A DNA stretch of 51,835 nucleotides, taken from NCBI GenBank assembly GCA_002395135.1, contig DGWC01000072.1, positions 1 through 51,835 of the forward strand, given 5' to 3'. Under the pieces are notes generated by a model that made no database searches, was not told the DNA's origin, and was given only the letters and a program-made list of their open reading frames with translations. The stretch comes from Prevotella sp. UBA4268. GTDB taxonomy: Bacteria; Bacteroidota; Bacteroidia; Bacteroidales; Bacteroidaceae. Shown here piece after piece: positions 39,696-49,376 of this stretch. The stretch's first letter is position 1, and each line of letters begins with the position of its first letter. Both the position numbers and the translations under genes were made by a program.

Positions 39696-42116
39696 CTATT
39701 TCACGGTGTCTGAAACGTTGTTCTTCTCATAGTAAGCCTTGTATTCGTCACCGCCGAATTTCAGTCCGAGGTCTTCGCCCGCAATACCGTCGCAAACGCC
39801 TTTGTATGCCCACTTGCGCAGGTTCTGCCCGTCGAACAGGTTGGGCTGCCCCTTCTCGAGCCAGTATTCATGCTCGTCGCTTTGGTCGGTGAGGCTCCAG
39901 ATGGTGATGCCGCTCTGCTGTGCAGCAGGAACATAGGCCTTGTATGATTCGAAGATCATGCGGTAAACGTCGGCCTGACACTTATATTGTGCTGCAGAGG
40001 GGCTGGTGATGGGATCGCGCTGCCCGTCTTTGTATCCGCACATGTCTACGTCTAACTCGGTGACGCGCACCAGTTTGCCAGTGGCTGCCAACGTCTTGAA
40101 CTGAGCGTCGACCTTTTGTTTCAGGTCGGACACCAGTGCGGCGTTGTCAGAGGCATTGTCGGTGGGGTTGATGGCGATGTGCATCTGCGTGCCGATGCCG
40201 TCGACGATGGGCGAGCCGTTGGCTGCGTCGATCTGTTTCACCCAGTCGATGAGCGCGGCGAGTTTAGAGGGCGAGGTCTCCAGGTTGTAGTCGTTGATGA
40301 ACAGTTTGGTGTTGGGCAAGTAGCGGTGTGCCAACTGGAATGCCTTCACGCCATAGTCTTTCACGAAGTAGCCCCAGTAGAAGTGGCCGCTTTCCCAGTT
40401 CAGGTTGAGACCGTTTTCTGTGTCCTCGGTGGGCTCAGTGTCGCTGCCGGAGAACACGTTGTCAACGCCGCGCAGGCGGTTGGAGCCGTCGGCGATGGCT
40501 TCGTTGATGACATCATAGCCGTAAGGTGTGATGCCTTTCTCATTCAGATAGGATGCCATGCTGGATATCCATGACTCCATGGCGCTGGTGAGAATCTCTG
40601 CTTTTTCCTCGGGCGACTTGAAGGTATACACCATGCGCGTTGCCTTGCGGCGCGGAGCGCGTGCAGCCTTGGATGAACTCTCCTCGCTCACCTTGGTCAC
40701 GCGGACATTATCTATATAATAGGTGACTCCGGGTAGTTTGCCCAAGTCGATGCAGAAGCGCCATGTGGCAGCCCCGTCGACGAAGTCGTGGCTGTAGTTC
40801 TGCATGATGTAGTTGATTTCCGTCCATCCGGAAGACGTTTCAAATGATTCGGTCCAACTATCTTGCTTGCCCGTCCAGTTGATCCACGGCCACTGGTTGC
40901 TGATTTCGCTGCCCGAGGCATAGGAGACGCGGGCCTGGCCTGCCTGGTCGCTCTTGATGAAGAACGAGATGCGCACCTGCTCACCAGGGAATGTGGGGAT
41001 GGTGGGCGTGGTTACCTGGCAGTCCCAATAGTTGGACGAAGACTCAGAGGCAGTGGCTTTCAGCGCGTGACTGCCGTCGATGGCGTCAGCCAGTTCAACG
41101 GCTTCGATGCCTGCGCCAGGGTTGTTGATGGTCCAGCCGTCGGTGCCGTTCTCGAAGGAGCCGTTATCGCAGTAGTTGGTGGGGCCTTCGATCTTGGTTC
41201 CGAACTCCACGTTGTCGATCCAGTAGGTGGCCACGTCCTGACCAGTGTTGATACATACGCGGGTGTATGCATTGCCGTCATCGGTGACGGTGATTTCCTT
41301 CTCGCAGGTAATCCAGTTGCTACCCACTTCAAAGGTTTCGTAGCCCACGGCTGGATAGCCGTTGCTGGGCTGCTGCAGACATACTTGGATGTGGCCGACA
41401 CCGTCGGTGCGTGCCTTGAATCGCATGATGTAGGTTCCGGGCTCAGCGGGTGCGGGCAGGTCTTGGCAGAACTGTACGCTGTAGATGCTGCCTGCGGCGG
41501 GGTTGTAGAGTTTGGCACCGCCGCTGCCGTCAACGCCACCAGTGGCATCCCATTCGCGTGTGGAACTGCCTCCCCAGCCCATCCAACTGCTGAGGTCGCT
41601 CGTAAACTCTCCGTTCTTGAGCATGCTGGCAATGTCGCCGTCGGTCTCGATGGTAATCTCAGGTGCGATGAGCGACTTGAGATAGGTCTGGTTCTGCTGT
41701 GTGTGCCAGAAGAAATTGTGGCCGTAGAGGCGCATGTCAGAGGGCATGGCGCTGAGATAGGTGTCGAGTGCGGCCGTGTTCAGCGCGCCGGTGTTGCCCA
41801 CCATGGCATCGTGCTTCATGGCGTTTCCCCATGTAATCATCTGGAAATTGTCGTTGGCCAACTGGTGGCGTGCGTCGTCGCCGGCATAGATGGATCCTCC
41901 CACACCCAGGCCGATCAGCGTGTTGGGCATGTACTGTGCGGCATAGTCCTTGATGTTATCGTAGTTGGCAAGAACCTCCTTCACCTGCAATGGCAACTCG
42001 GCCTTGGTCACTTTTCCGTGTCCCTCGGGCGTAAACCATTCCATGATCTGGTCGTCGCAGCCAGTGAGCAGCATCACTGATGCTACTGCTGGCAAGATGG
42101 TTTTATATAGTTTCAT
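39696..42116 (-). CDS. xyn10C: GH10 endo-xylanase lipoprotein with CBMs inserted in the catalytic barrel
   Basis: Cell-surface endo-beta-1,4-xylanase, 806 aa, lipobox LLTGC (Cys 20). The GH10 barrel starts at about residue 40 and is interrupted after GHNFFWHTQ (about 132-140) by two CBM4/CBM22-like sandwiches (about 165-305 and 315-475); the barrel resumes near residue 495. Acid/base Glu539 in DVINEAI and nucleophile Glu687 in RVTELDVDM are both present. This inserted-CBM layout is that of Xyn10C in the Xus xylan system of Prevotella and Bacteroides. It is the last gene of the SusC-SusD-binding protein-GH10 operon (28-bp gap) and makes xylo-oligosaccharides for import. Confidence 0.93.
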   Translation of the reverse strand: MKLYKTILPAVASVMLLTGCDDQIMEWFTPEGHGKVTKAELPLQVKEVLANYDNIKDYAAQYMPNTLIGLGVGGSIYAGDDARHQLANDNFQMITWGNAMKHDAMVGNTGALNTAALDTYLSAMPSDMRLYGHNFFWHTQQNQTYLKSLIAPEITIETDGDIASMLKNGEFTSDLSSWMGWGGSSTREWDATGGVDGSGGAKLYNPAAGSIYSVQFCQDLPAPAEPGTYIMRFKARTDGVGHIQVCLQQPSNGYPAVGYETFEVGSNWITCEKEITVTDDGNAYTRVCINTGQDVATYWIDNVEFGTKIEGPTNYCDNGSFENGTDGWTINNPGAGIEAVELADAIDGSHALKATASESSSNYWDCQVTTPTIPTFPGEQVRISFFIKSDQAGQARVSYASGSEISNQWPWINWTGKQDSWTESFETSSGWTEINYIMQNYSHDFVDGAATWRFCIDLGKLPGVTYYIDNVRVTKVSEESSSKAARAPRRKATRMVYTFKSPEEKAEILTSAMESWISSMASYLNEKGITPYGYDVINEAIADGSNRLRGVDNVFSGSDTEPTEDTENGLNLNWESGHFYWGYFVKDYGVKAFQLAHRYLPNTKLFINDYNLETSPSKLAALIDWVKQIDAANGSPIVDGIGTQMHIAINPTDNASDNAALVSDLKQKVDAQFKTLAATGKLVRVTELDVDMCGYKDGQRDPITSPSAAQYKCQADVYRMIFESYKAYVPAAQQSGITIWSLTDQSDEHEYWLEKGQPNLFDGQNLRKWAYKGVCDGIAGEDLGLKFGGDEYKAYYEKNNVSDTVK

Positions 42117-42144
42117 GTTATTCGTGTATTTAAATGATTAATCA

Positions 42145-43554
42145 TCAAAAGTCGCTAACCTCGATGGAGGCGATGGACACCACGCGGAAGTTGTCTACGT
42201 AGATTTTGATATTAGAGTCCTTGGCGGGATACTTGAATTCAGGTTTCTCTGATTCGATGTCGCTGTTGACGAAGAGGAAGAGGAAGTTGCGGTAACTGCC
42301 TGCATTGCGGTCTTCGCAAACCTTCTGGAAGGTGGCACCGGCAGCCTTTGAGCGGCGCGCGGCATCTTTCGCAGAGTCATCAGAGTCGGCCACAGAGTCA
42401 GGGTTGTAGTTGCCGAACTTGCTGAAAGGAATGGTAACGGTCTTCCATCCGTCGGTCTTAAAGGCGGTGTGAGTTCCGTCGTCGTTGAGCCAAGGCACCC
42501 ATACGGCAGCCGTGTTGTAGTAGTCGTCGCTGTATTTGGTGCAGCCGGAGCCGAAGCCGTAGTTAGACAGGTTGTTCTGCAGGGAAATTTCCAACTGACC
42601 TGTTTCGTCCCATGCCTCAGGGCAGTACACATCAAACTGGATGGCAGCATCTGATGCCAGAGTGCCTTGCGGAATCTCGCCGTACATGCGCGATGTCCAG
42701 TCGTCGTTGGCATTGTCGTTGCCGGCGGTGGCCCACAGTTTGCCGTTAGAGCCCTTGTCGATGCTTCCGCCAGGAACAATCATGCACACCTTGCCGCGTC
42801 CTGAGTTGAGTGGATCGTCGACCAAGTCCTCTTCTCCATAAGTGGCGCTCCACGAACCCATTTCTCCCTTTCCGTCGAAGTCGATGATGAAGCACTTGAA
42901 GTTGTTGAAGTAGGTGGCCGACTTGGCTGTGCCGTTGGCACCCTCGCTGGTGATGCTTCCCGATTCGGTCACGCCGCCAGGCATGGTGAACGAGAACCAT
43001 TTTCCCTCTTCATCGCTCTCGATGCCGCTGGTGATGACAACACCGCCAGGCAGGGTAATCTTGGTAGTTTCCTGCAGGTTGTTTCCGAAGACGGTCACCT
43101 TCTCTCCCGGCATGGGCAGTGTGTTGTCGCACGAGGTGATGCTGGGCGATGCAGAGCGGATGGTGAATTCATACTCCAAGCGTGTCTGGTCTTTCACCAG
43201 GATGATCTTGTTGCGCACATCTGCCTCGGCCTTTTCAATAGGTGTGTTACGGTTGAGCGTTACCCACACATTATTGTCGGTCATCAAGGCATTATTAAAA
43301 TAGGTGTCATATCCGTTGATAAGGATTCTCTTCAGCCCCATGAATCCGGAGCCCTCGATGCGGATGAGTTGTCCCAGACGGGCGAAGTCCACGGGACGGT
43401 CTTTGTTTACCGTGTCGTTGACATTCTCCAGATAGACCTGACTGATGGTCATCGGAGCCGACTGTGAGCCGTTGTCATCGTCGTCGCTGCAGGCGGTGAA
43501 AGCCAGCGCGAGGAGCGACAGGCACATTGTGAAAATATATTTTCTTGTTTTCAT
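42145..43554 (-). CDS. xusE: Surface glycan-binding lipoprotein (XusE-like)
   Basis: A 469-aa lipoprotein (lipobox AFTAC followed by SDDDDN). Two IPT/TIG-like immunoglobulin folds (about residues 35-120 and 125-210: IRIEGSGFMGLKRILINGY and GEKVTVFGNNLQETTKITLPG) lead to a C-terminal carbohydrate-binding domain of about 240 aa rich in Trp and Tyr (DDWTSRMYGEIPQG, WVPWLNDDGTH), as in SGBP-B/xylan-binding proteins of Bacteroidetes xylan loci. It sits between susD and the GH10 gene, the position of xusE, and likely holds xylan at the surface. Function is by context and architecture; binding has to be taken as inferred. Confidence 0.82.
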   Translation of the reverse strand: MKTRKYIFTMCLSLLALAFTACSDDDDNGSQSAPMTISQVYLENVNDTVNKDRPVDFARLGQLIRIEGSGFMGLKRILINGYDTYFNNALMTDNNVWVTLNRNTPIEKAEADVRNKIILVKDQTRLEYEFTIRSASPSITSCDNTLPMPGEKVTVFGNNLQETTKITLPGGVVITSGIESDEEGKWFSFTMPGGVTESGSITSEGANGTAKSATYFNNFKCFIIDFDGKGEMGSWSATYGEEDLVDDPLNSGRGKVCMIVPGGSIDKGSNGKLWATAGNDNANDDWTSRMYGEIPQGTLASDAAIQFDVYCPEAWDETGQLEISLQNNLSNYGFGSGCTKYSDDYYNTAAVWVPWLNDDGTHTAFKTDGWKTVTIPFSKFGNYNPDSVADSDDSAKDAARRSKAAGATFQKVCEDRNAGSYRNFLFLFVNSDIESEKPEFKYPAKDSNIKIYVDNFRVVSIASIEVSDF

Positions 43555-43578
43555 AATTCTTTCTTTTTTACTGATTCT

Positions 43579-45312
43579 TTAGAAAAGATCTGCATCAGAC
43601 ACTTCACGCTCGCCAAATGTATAGCCAACGGTGGCCACTTTGCCTGTGCCGTCGGTTTTCAGCAGCGGGTTCTTGGTCTGGTCGGTATCTGGCATCGGCA
43701 GTGTGAGGTTGGCAGCAGTGGCTGTTGCCACGCTCGGACCAGGCAATGTGTAACTGTCGCTGAGTTTGTAGGTATGCGACGATGACTCATAATAACTGGC
43801 GTTGCGATACTGGCTGTTCACATAGTTCACGATTTCCTGCTGCTGATAGTAGCCTCGGCGCACGAGGATGAACCAATAGAGTCCCTCGAAGGCTGTCTCT
43901 ACGCGGAATTCATGGCGGATGTCTTCATAACTGATGCTGTTTTTCTGGGGAACGCCGGCACGGGCCCTCACGGTGTTGAAATAGCGCAGTGCCGTGGCAT
44001 CGCTGGTGGTAGCACTGTTGCCGAGTGCTGCCTCGCAATAGTTGAGGTAAACCTCTGCCAGTCGCATCATGTAGGTGTTCACACCCGAGTTGTTGTTCAC
44101 CGAGAAACCGTTCACGGCATTGGTGCCCACCACGTATTTCTTCACGTTGGCACCCTGTTGGCCGGCATTCTCGGTCTCGCCGTAGATGTACGGCTTTTCG
44201 GGATCGGTGCTGAGTTCGGGATACACTTCGCCATAGGAGGCCACTGAGTTGTGACGGCGAATGGCATCGTCGATGGTTCTTTTGAGCGTAGGATCCTCAT
44301 AGGCAGAGAACTCCATGAACAGGTCGTAAGAGCAATAGGTAGAGCCACCCCAGGAGTTGCCTTGGTTCACCTGCGTGCTCCATGCCAGGAATCGCGTCAT
44401 CGACTGGGCGAGTCCGTTGGAGGCACCGGCCTGCCACTGCAACTGGAAAATGCTTTCGGCATTGTTGTTGAACGTAGCGGCAGCGAAGAGATCGGCATAG
44501 TTGTCGAGCAACTTATAGGGGCCGTTCTCAATCACCGTGGCGGCAGCCTTCTTGGCAGCGTCGAGATAATAGGTGTTGCGAGTGCCGCTGTTGGGCGACG
44601 TGTTGATGTTGTTGCCGTCATAGCGTCCGTTGGTGGTGAGTCCGGCCATGGACAAATACAGGCGCGAGAGCATGGCATAGGCAGCATATTTGTTCACCCT
44701 GCCCACACCGGGAGAGGCTGCCGGCAGGTTGACGGCGGCATACTCCATGTCGCGGATGGCAAACTCCATGGCATCGGTCTGCGTGTTGGGGCTGACCACA
44801 TAGTTGTTTACCAGTTCCTGCGTATTGTCGTAGATGATGGCGCATCCCCAGAGTGAGGAGATATACCAGTAGGCCAGTCCGCGCATGAAACGAGCCTCGG
44901 CAATGCCTTGCCGCTTGGCCGTCTCGCTCACTTGGCCCGACGAGAAGTTGGCAATGTTGTTGATGGCGTTGTTGGATTGTGCCACCACCACATAGAATGA
45001 TCTCCAGGCATCGGTGAGACCTACCGAGACACCAGTCTCTGTGAAGTTGGTGTAGGGATAGATATAGTTGGAATACTGGGCGGTGATGTTATTGGCACGT
45101 CCGTCGCCCATACCATAATAGAATTTGTCGTTGTACATGTACCACACATAACTGTAGAGCGGATATAATTCCTGAGCCACGGCTTCGTCGCTGGAGAAGA
45201 AGTTGCCCTGAGCAATCTGGTATGTGTTTGTCTGGTCAAGGAAATCCTCGGCGCAACTGCCCAAGGTGAGTGTTCCTGCCAGCATCATTGTGTATAAAGC
45301 AATTTTTTTCAT
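43579..45312 (-). CDS. xusD: SusD-like xylan-oligosaccharide binding lipoprotein (XusD-like)
   Basis: A 577-aa RagB/SusD protein, lipobox LGSC near residue 20 (GSCAEDFLDQTNTYQIAQ is the typical N-terminus). SusD-like TPR half (QGIAEARFMRGLAYWYISSLWG) and C-terminal half (YMMRLAEVYLNYCEAALGN, RAGVPQKNSISYEDIRHEFRVETAFEG) are clear. It forms the lid of the SusC channel 18 bp upstream in the same operon. Assignment to the Xus type rests on its neighbours, a XusE-like protein and GH10. Confidence 0.92.
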   Translation of the reverse strand: MKKIALYTMMLAGTLTLGSCAEDFLDQTNTYQIAQGNFFSSDEAVAQELYPLYSYVWYMYNDKFYYGMGDGRANNITAQYSNYIYPYTNFTETGVSVGLTDAWRSFYVVVAQSNNAINNIANFSSGQVSETAKRQGIAEARFMRGLAYWYISSLWGCAIIYDNTQELVNNYVVSPNTQTDAMEFAIRDMEYAAVNLPAASPGVGRVNKYAAYAMLSRLYLSMAGLTTNGRYDGNNINTSPNSGTRNTYYLDAAKKAAATVIENGPYKLLDNYADLFAAATFNNNAESIFQLQWQAGASNGLAQSMTRFLAWSTQVNQGNSWGGSTYCSYDLFMEFSAYEDPTLKRTIDDAIRRHNSVASYGEVYPELSTDPEKPYIYGETENAGQQGANVKKYVVGTNAVNGFSVNNNSGVNTYMMRLAEVYLNYCEAALGNSATTSDATALRYFNTVRARAGVPQKNSISYEDIRHEFRVETAFEGLYWFILVRRGYYQQQEIVNYVNSQYRNASYYESSSHTYKLSDSYTLPGPSVATATAANLTLPMPDTDQTKNPLLKTDGTGKVATVGYTFGEREVSDADLF

Positions 45313-45330
45313 GTCTTGGTCCTCCTTTGA

Positions 45331-48300
45331 TTAGAATTGTACGTTCACTCCCACCGTGTAGATGCGTGGAGAGGGATAGCGGCTGTAGTCAATGCCGTTG
45401 AGCAGGGCTGTGCCGCGCAGCGAACCCACCTCGGGATCCATACCGTCATACTTGGTGATGGTGAACAGGTTCTGGATGTTGCAGTATATCTTCACGTTGT
45501 TCAGGAAGAGATTCTTCATCCATGCACGGGGCAGTGTGTAACTCAGCGAAACGTTCTGCAGTCGGATATAACTGCCGTCTTCTATATACTTGTCGCTTGC
45601 GCGGAAGTTGTTGTTCGAACCGCTTTCTGTGGACAGTCGAGGCTGTATGGTCTCCGGGTTGGTGATGTAGTAGTTGCGGTAGTCGGTAGGACCGTTGGCA
45701 TCTATCTTCACCATGCGGGCATAGTCGAGCACTGTCTTCAACTGGTTGCTGGTGGCACCTGTGATGTCGAGCCATCGGCGGCCGTAGTTGAAAATCTTGT
45801 TGCCATAGGAACCGCTGAACTGGAAACTCAGGTCGAAGTTCTTATACGAGAATGTGTTGCCGAATCCCCAGGTGAACTTCGGCTCGGGCGAACCGATGAA
45901 GGTCTGGTCGTTGTTGTCGATCACGCCGTTGTTGTCGATGTCCTCATAGATATAGTCGCCGATGAAGATACCTCCTGATGTGGGAGAAACGGCGATGCTG
46001 GTATTCTCGGGGATGGCCACTGGCTGTATGTTGCCTTGTGCATCCTTGTAATAGAAGTCTTCCGGGTTGTCGAAGCGTCCGATCACCTTGAATCCCCAGA
46101 ACTGTCCGATGGGCTTGCCCACCACGGTATTGGTCACGGTGGCAATGTCTGAGCCTATCTGCAAGGTCTGCGGCAGCGTTCCCGTTTCAGTGTCGAGCGA
46201 GAGCACTTTGTTCCTGTTCATCGAGAATACCACGTTGGAGCGCCACTGGAAATTGTTGGTTTCCACATTGACCGTATTCAGCGTTACCTCGAAACCCGTG
46301 TTGCGCAGCGACCCCACGTTACCCCATGGGTTCGACGGGGCACCATAGATTTCGTCTTGTCCGGGACCGCCCAGATAGGCAGGCAGGTCGAGCATCATCA
46401 GCAGGTCGTTGGTCTTCTTGTAGTACCAGTCCACAATCAGGTCGATGCGGCTGCCGAAGAGCGACAGGTCGAGACCCACGTTGGTGGAGTAGGTGGTCTC
46501 CCATTTCAGGTTGGGGTTGGCATTGTTGCCGTTCAGCACACCCACGCCCCATGTGGTGGTATAGTTGGAGAGCATGGCCATGTAAGCCCAGTCTTGCACG
46601 TTCTGGTTACCGGTGGCACCCCATCCCAGACGCAGTTTCAGGTTGTTGATCACCTTATTGTCTCTCAGGAACGCCTCCTGGCTGGCTCGCCAGGCGAAGG
46701 CTGCCGAGGGGAACCATCCCCAGCGGTGGCCGTCGGCAAACTTCGAACTGCCGTCGCGTCGCAGCGTTGCTGTGAGCAGATAGCGGTCGTCGTAGTTATA
46801 GAGTGCGCGTCCGAAGTATGAGAACAGGGCCGTGTTGTTCTGATATCCGTCGATGTTCACGTTGGCGCCCGTGCGCTCACCGGCACGCAGGTCGGTCACA
46901 GCGTTGGAGAGATAGCCCGAGTTGGATGTGCTCATGTTCTCCCAGTAGTTGTGACTCATTTCCTGACCCACCATAGCGTTGATGTTATGCTTGGGGGCGA
47001 TGGCACCATTATAGGTAAGTATGTTTCTCCACGACCAGTATTTAGAGTCGTTCTTATACCATGCACCGTCGCGCTGGCTGCTCACCTTCACGCCGAAGGT
47101 ATAGTCAGGAGTATAATTCTTGGTCTTGTTCAGATTGTAGTCTGTTGAGAGTTCTGTCTTGAAGGTGAGACCCTTCACGATGGCAGCCTCCAGGTAAGTG
47201 TTCAGTCGGAAGTTCAGGCGCTTGGCATAGTTGGTCTTGATCTCAGCCAGAGCCACGGCATTTTCGGGCATCCACTGGTCGTCAGGTCCGTCATAGCCGC
47301 CTTCGGGGTTGCGCACAGCCACCGACGGCTGCGATCTCAGAGCGGTGTTGATGATGTCCCAGTTCTTTTCCATCTCCTGTTTCGAGTCGGAGAGCGAGAA
47401 CGAGATGCCGCCCTTCAGCCACTTCTTCAGTTCCGTGTCCACGTTGCCGCGCAGGGTCTGACGCTTGAACCCCGTGTTCAGTCCGATACCGTCCTGGTTC
47501 AGATAGCCCGCCGAGATGGCATAGGTAGTCTTGTCGTTGCCTCCGGTCAGCGTCAGGCTGTGATTGGTCATGAATGCCGTGCTGAACAGTTCGTCCTGCC
47601 AGTCGGTACCCTCGCCGAGCAGTTCCGGACGAAGGAACGTGCCCGATGCTGTCTTGATGCCCGCCTCGGCAATGTCGTTATTGTGCTGGGCATACTCGCG
47701 CAGGTTCAGCACGTCCAGTTTCTTCGGCATCTGCTGCCATCCGATGTATCCGTCGTAGGTGATGGTGGCCTCTCCGCTCTTGCCGCGCTTGGTGGTAATC
47801 ATGATCACACCGTTGCTTGCGCGCGAACCATAGATGGCTGTGGCCGACGCATCCTTCAGGATGTCCATGGTCAGGATGTCGCTCGGGTTGATGCCAGCCA
47901 GCGGGTTGGTGTTACCGTTGTCCGAGCCGTCGGAGTCGATGATCACCCCGTCGATCACGAAGATGGGCTGTGAAGAAGCATTCAGCGAGTTGGTACCGCG
48001 GATACGGATGGTGGAACTGCCACCGGGAGTACCCGTGTTGGCCTGAATCTGAACACCGGCAGCGCGACCTTGCAGCACCTGGTCGATGCTCGTGGAGACC
48101 GACTTCTCGATGGCCTTCTCGTCTACTTGCGCAACAGCGCCCGTCAGGTCAGACTTTCTCATCGTGCCGTAGCCAACCACCACCACCTCGTTGAGCACGG
48201 CAGCATCCTCCTGCAGCGTCACGTTGATGGTTCGCTGGTTACCCACTTTCACCTCCTTGGGCAAATAGCCCACGTAGGAGAATTGCAGTGTCACACCAGG

Positions 48301-48507
48301 TGCCACCTGAATAGAGTAGTTACCGTCCAGATCGGTAATCACGCCATTCTGAGCACCTTTCACTTTCACGGTAGCACCGATGGCTGGGCCATCGCTCGTA
48401 CTAACCACACCCTTTACGGTTACGTCCTGAGCCATCGCCCATAGCGGGAACATGGCCATCAGCAGCAACAACCCAAGTGTTTTGAATACATTGTTAGTGC
48501 ATCTCAT
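45331..48507 (-). CDS. xusC: SusC-like TonB-dependent transporter of the xylan locus (XusC-like)
   Basis: A 1058-aa outer-membrane channel. Signal peptide (ending LWAMAQ), carboxypeptidase-D-like domain (VKGVVSTSDGPAIGATV), TonB-box region (LNEVVVVGYGTMRKSDLTGAV), plug with SusC signature (MDILKDASATAIYGSRASNGVIMITTK) and a full-length barrel ending YTVGVNVQF with the expected terminal Phe. It is the first gene of the operon with SusD, glycan-binding protein and GH10, and should import xylo-oligosaccharides. Only one SusCD pair is present, whereas the described Prevotella Xus locus has two. Confidence 0.93.
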   Translation of the reverse strand: MRCTNNVFKTLGLLLLMAMFPLWAMAQDVTVKGVVSTSDGPAIGATVKVKGAQNGVITDLDGNYSIQVAPGVTLQFSYVGYLPKEVKVGNQRTINVTLQEDAAVLNEVVVVGYGTMRKSDLTGAVAQVDEKAIEKSVSTSIDQVLQGRAAGVQIQANTGTPGGSSTIRIRGTNSLNASSQPIFVIDGVIIDSDGSDNGNTNPLAGINPSDILTMDILKDASATAIYGSRASNGVIMITTKRGKSGEATITYDGYIGWQQMPKKLDVLNLREYAQHNNDIAEAGIKTASGTFLRPELLGEGTDWQDELFSTAFMTNHSLTLTGGNDKTTYAISAGYLNQDGIGLNTGFKRQTLRGNVDTELKKWLKGGISFSLSDSKQEMEKNWDIINTALRSQPSVAVRNPEGGYDGPDDQWMPENAVALAEIKTNYAKRLNFRLNTYLEAAIVKGLTFKTELSTDYNLNKTKNYTPDYTFGVKVSSQRDGAWYKNDSKYWSWRNILTYNGAIAPKHNINAMVGQEMSHNYWENMSTSNSGYLSNAVTDLRAGERTGANVNIDGYQNNTALFSYFGRALYNYDDRYLLTATLRRDGSSKFADGHRWGWFPSAAFAWRASQEAFLRDNKVINNLKLRLGWGATGNQNVQDWAYMAMLSNYTTTWGVGVLNGNNANPNLKWETTYSTNVGLDLSLFGSRIDLIVDWYYKKTNDLLMMLDLPAYLGGPGQDEIYGAPSNPWGNVGSLRNTGFEVTLNTVNVETNNFQWRSNVVFSMNRNKVLSLDTETGTLPQTLQIGSDIATVTNTVVGKPIGQFWGFKVIGRFDNPEDFYYKDAQGNIQPVAIPENTSIAVSPTSGGIFIGDYIYEDIDNNGVIDNNDQTFIGSPEPKFTWGFGNTFSYKNFDLSFQFSGSYGNKIFNYGRRWLDITGATSNQLKTVLDYARMVKIDANGPTDYRNYYITNPETIQPRLSTESGSNNNFRASDKYIEDGSYIRLQNVSLSYTLPRAWMKNLFLNNVKIYCNIQNLFTITKYDGMDPEVGSLRGTALLNGIDYSRYPSPRIYTVGVNVQF

Positions 48508-48621
48508 GTTTACGAAATTTGATAAAATTATAAATTAGAACTTTACATTGTACGTATAAAAAACAGTTCGTTTGTATCATTTTTGGGGTTCGCCAACCTT
48601 ACGGACACAACAACCATGCTG

Positions 48622-48678
48622 CAAAATTACAATATATTCCCTTACCCTTAGTTTTATAATGTTTCATCGCTGTTTCAT
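48622..48678 (-). promoter_or_regulatory. Candidate promoter and upstream direct repeat of the xylan operon
   Basis: Minus strand TAATTTTG (48629-48622) is a TAnnTTTG match 115 nt before ATG 48507; no -33 TTTG is present at 19-20 nt. Instead the octamer TGTTTCAT occurs twice, 11 bp apart (48660-48667 and 48671-48678), upstream of it, in the place where an activator would bind. Activator-dependent expression is suggested. Confidence 0.4.
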
Positions 48679-48744
48679 TTTGTCTCAATACGTAAACGTT
48701 TGCGAAAAGTGCCGTTAAAACCAGGAAAAAAGGGTTAAGTCATA

Positions 48745-48812
48745 GTTCATAGTTCATAGTTCATGGTTCATAGTTCATAGTTCATGGTTAAGTAGTGAAC
48801 TGGCTACTTAAC
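48745..48812. repeat. GTTCATA heptad repeats with GTTAAGTAG hairpin
   Basis: Six tandem heptads (GTTCATA/GTTCATG, 48745-48786) run into GTTAAGTAG (48787-48795), which pairs with CTACTTAAC (48804-48812) in a perfect 9-bp stem. Same composition and order as 35853-35995. It lies between the xylan promoter region and the 3' end of the small lipoprotein gene. Confidence 0.65.
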
Positions 48813-48818
48813 TACTGG

Positions 48819-49247
48819 CTATTCTGCTCTCTTGAAATTCAATATCACATCCGAGCCCATAAGGAGCCACGTCATCCGTTTTCCAGAAAGACTCACCACT
48901 TCGTATTCATTCACATCAGAAGGAGCACCGCCATATTGCCCCTTGAAGATTGTCAATCGCCGACCGTTGTCTGTCAACGCATAGTCACGTTGAATAACCG
49001 TATCACCAGTAAAGACATCATACGAATAAATGGCGCAGCGGCCGCCAGTGGGCGGAGTGCCGGGCGTAAAAGTGTACTGCACATACCCCTCTGCCACAAC
49101 ACCTTTGTCATACACCTGTTCCCAAGTGCCCGCGAGTAGGGCTGTTTGCAGTTCACCATCGTCGCTGCTGCAAGAGGCGAGCGGGAGGGCGGCAAGCATC
49201 GCAAAGGCGATGCTCCAAATCTTCATTGTTTTCATTTTCGTTATCAT
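48819..49247 (-). CDS. Small lipocalin-like lipoprotein
   Basis: A 142-aa lipoprotein (start could also be the ATG at 49235 or 49226). Lipobox PLASC is followed by SSDDGE. The mature part of about 110 aa (LLAGTWEQVYDKGVV ... VQYTFTPGT, then LTDNGRRLTIFKG, VSLSGKRMTWLLMGSD) has the G-T-W start and beta-rich pattern of lipocalin-like domains frequent in Bacteroidetes lipoproteins. The ligand is unknown. It follows the outer-membrane barrel gene by 129 bp, and may be co-transcribed with it; no terminator lies between. Confidence 0.68.
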   Translation of the reverse strand: MITKMKTMKIWSIAFAMLAALPLASCSSDDGELQTALLAGTWEQVYDKGVVAEGYVQYTFTPGTPPTGGRCAIYSYDVFTGDTVIQRDYALTDNGRRLTIFKGQYGGAPSDVNEYEVVSLSGKRMTWLLMGSDVILNFKRAE

Positions 49248-49376
49248 TTTTAATGTTAATGTTTCTATCCGATAAACACCGAAAACAGAAAATCTTGCAC
49301 CATCGGGCGTTAATGTTTTTAAATGGGACAGCGTAGGCGCGAGGGCGACGACTGCCCGCTATCAACGAGAGAGAGT

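Noticed and set aside
40863..42080. 405-codon plus-strand frame opposite the GH10 gene
   Set aside because: Antisense to an intact GH10 enzyme with both catalytic residues; no family recognised.
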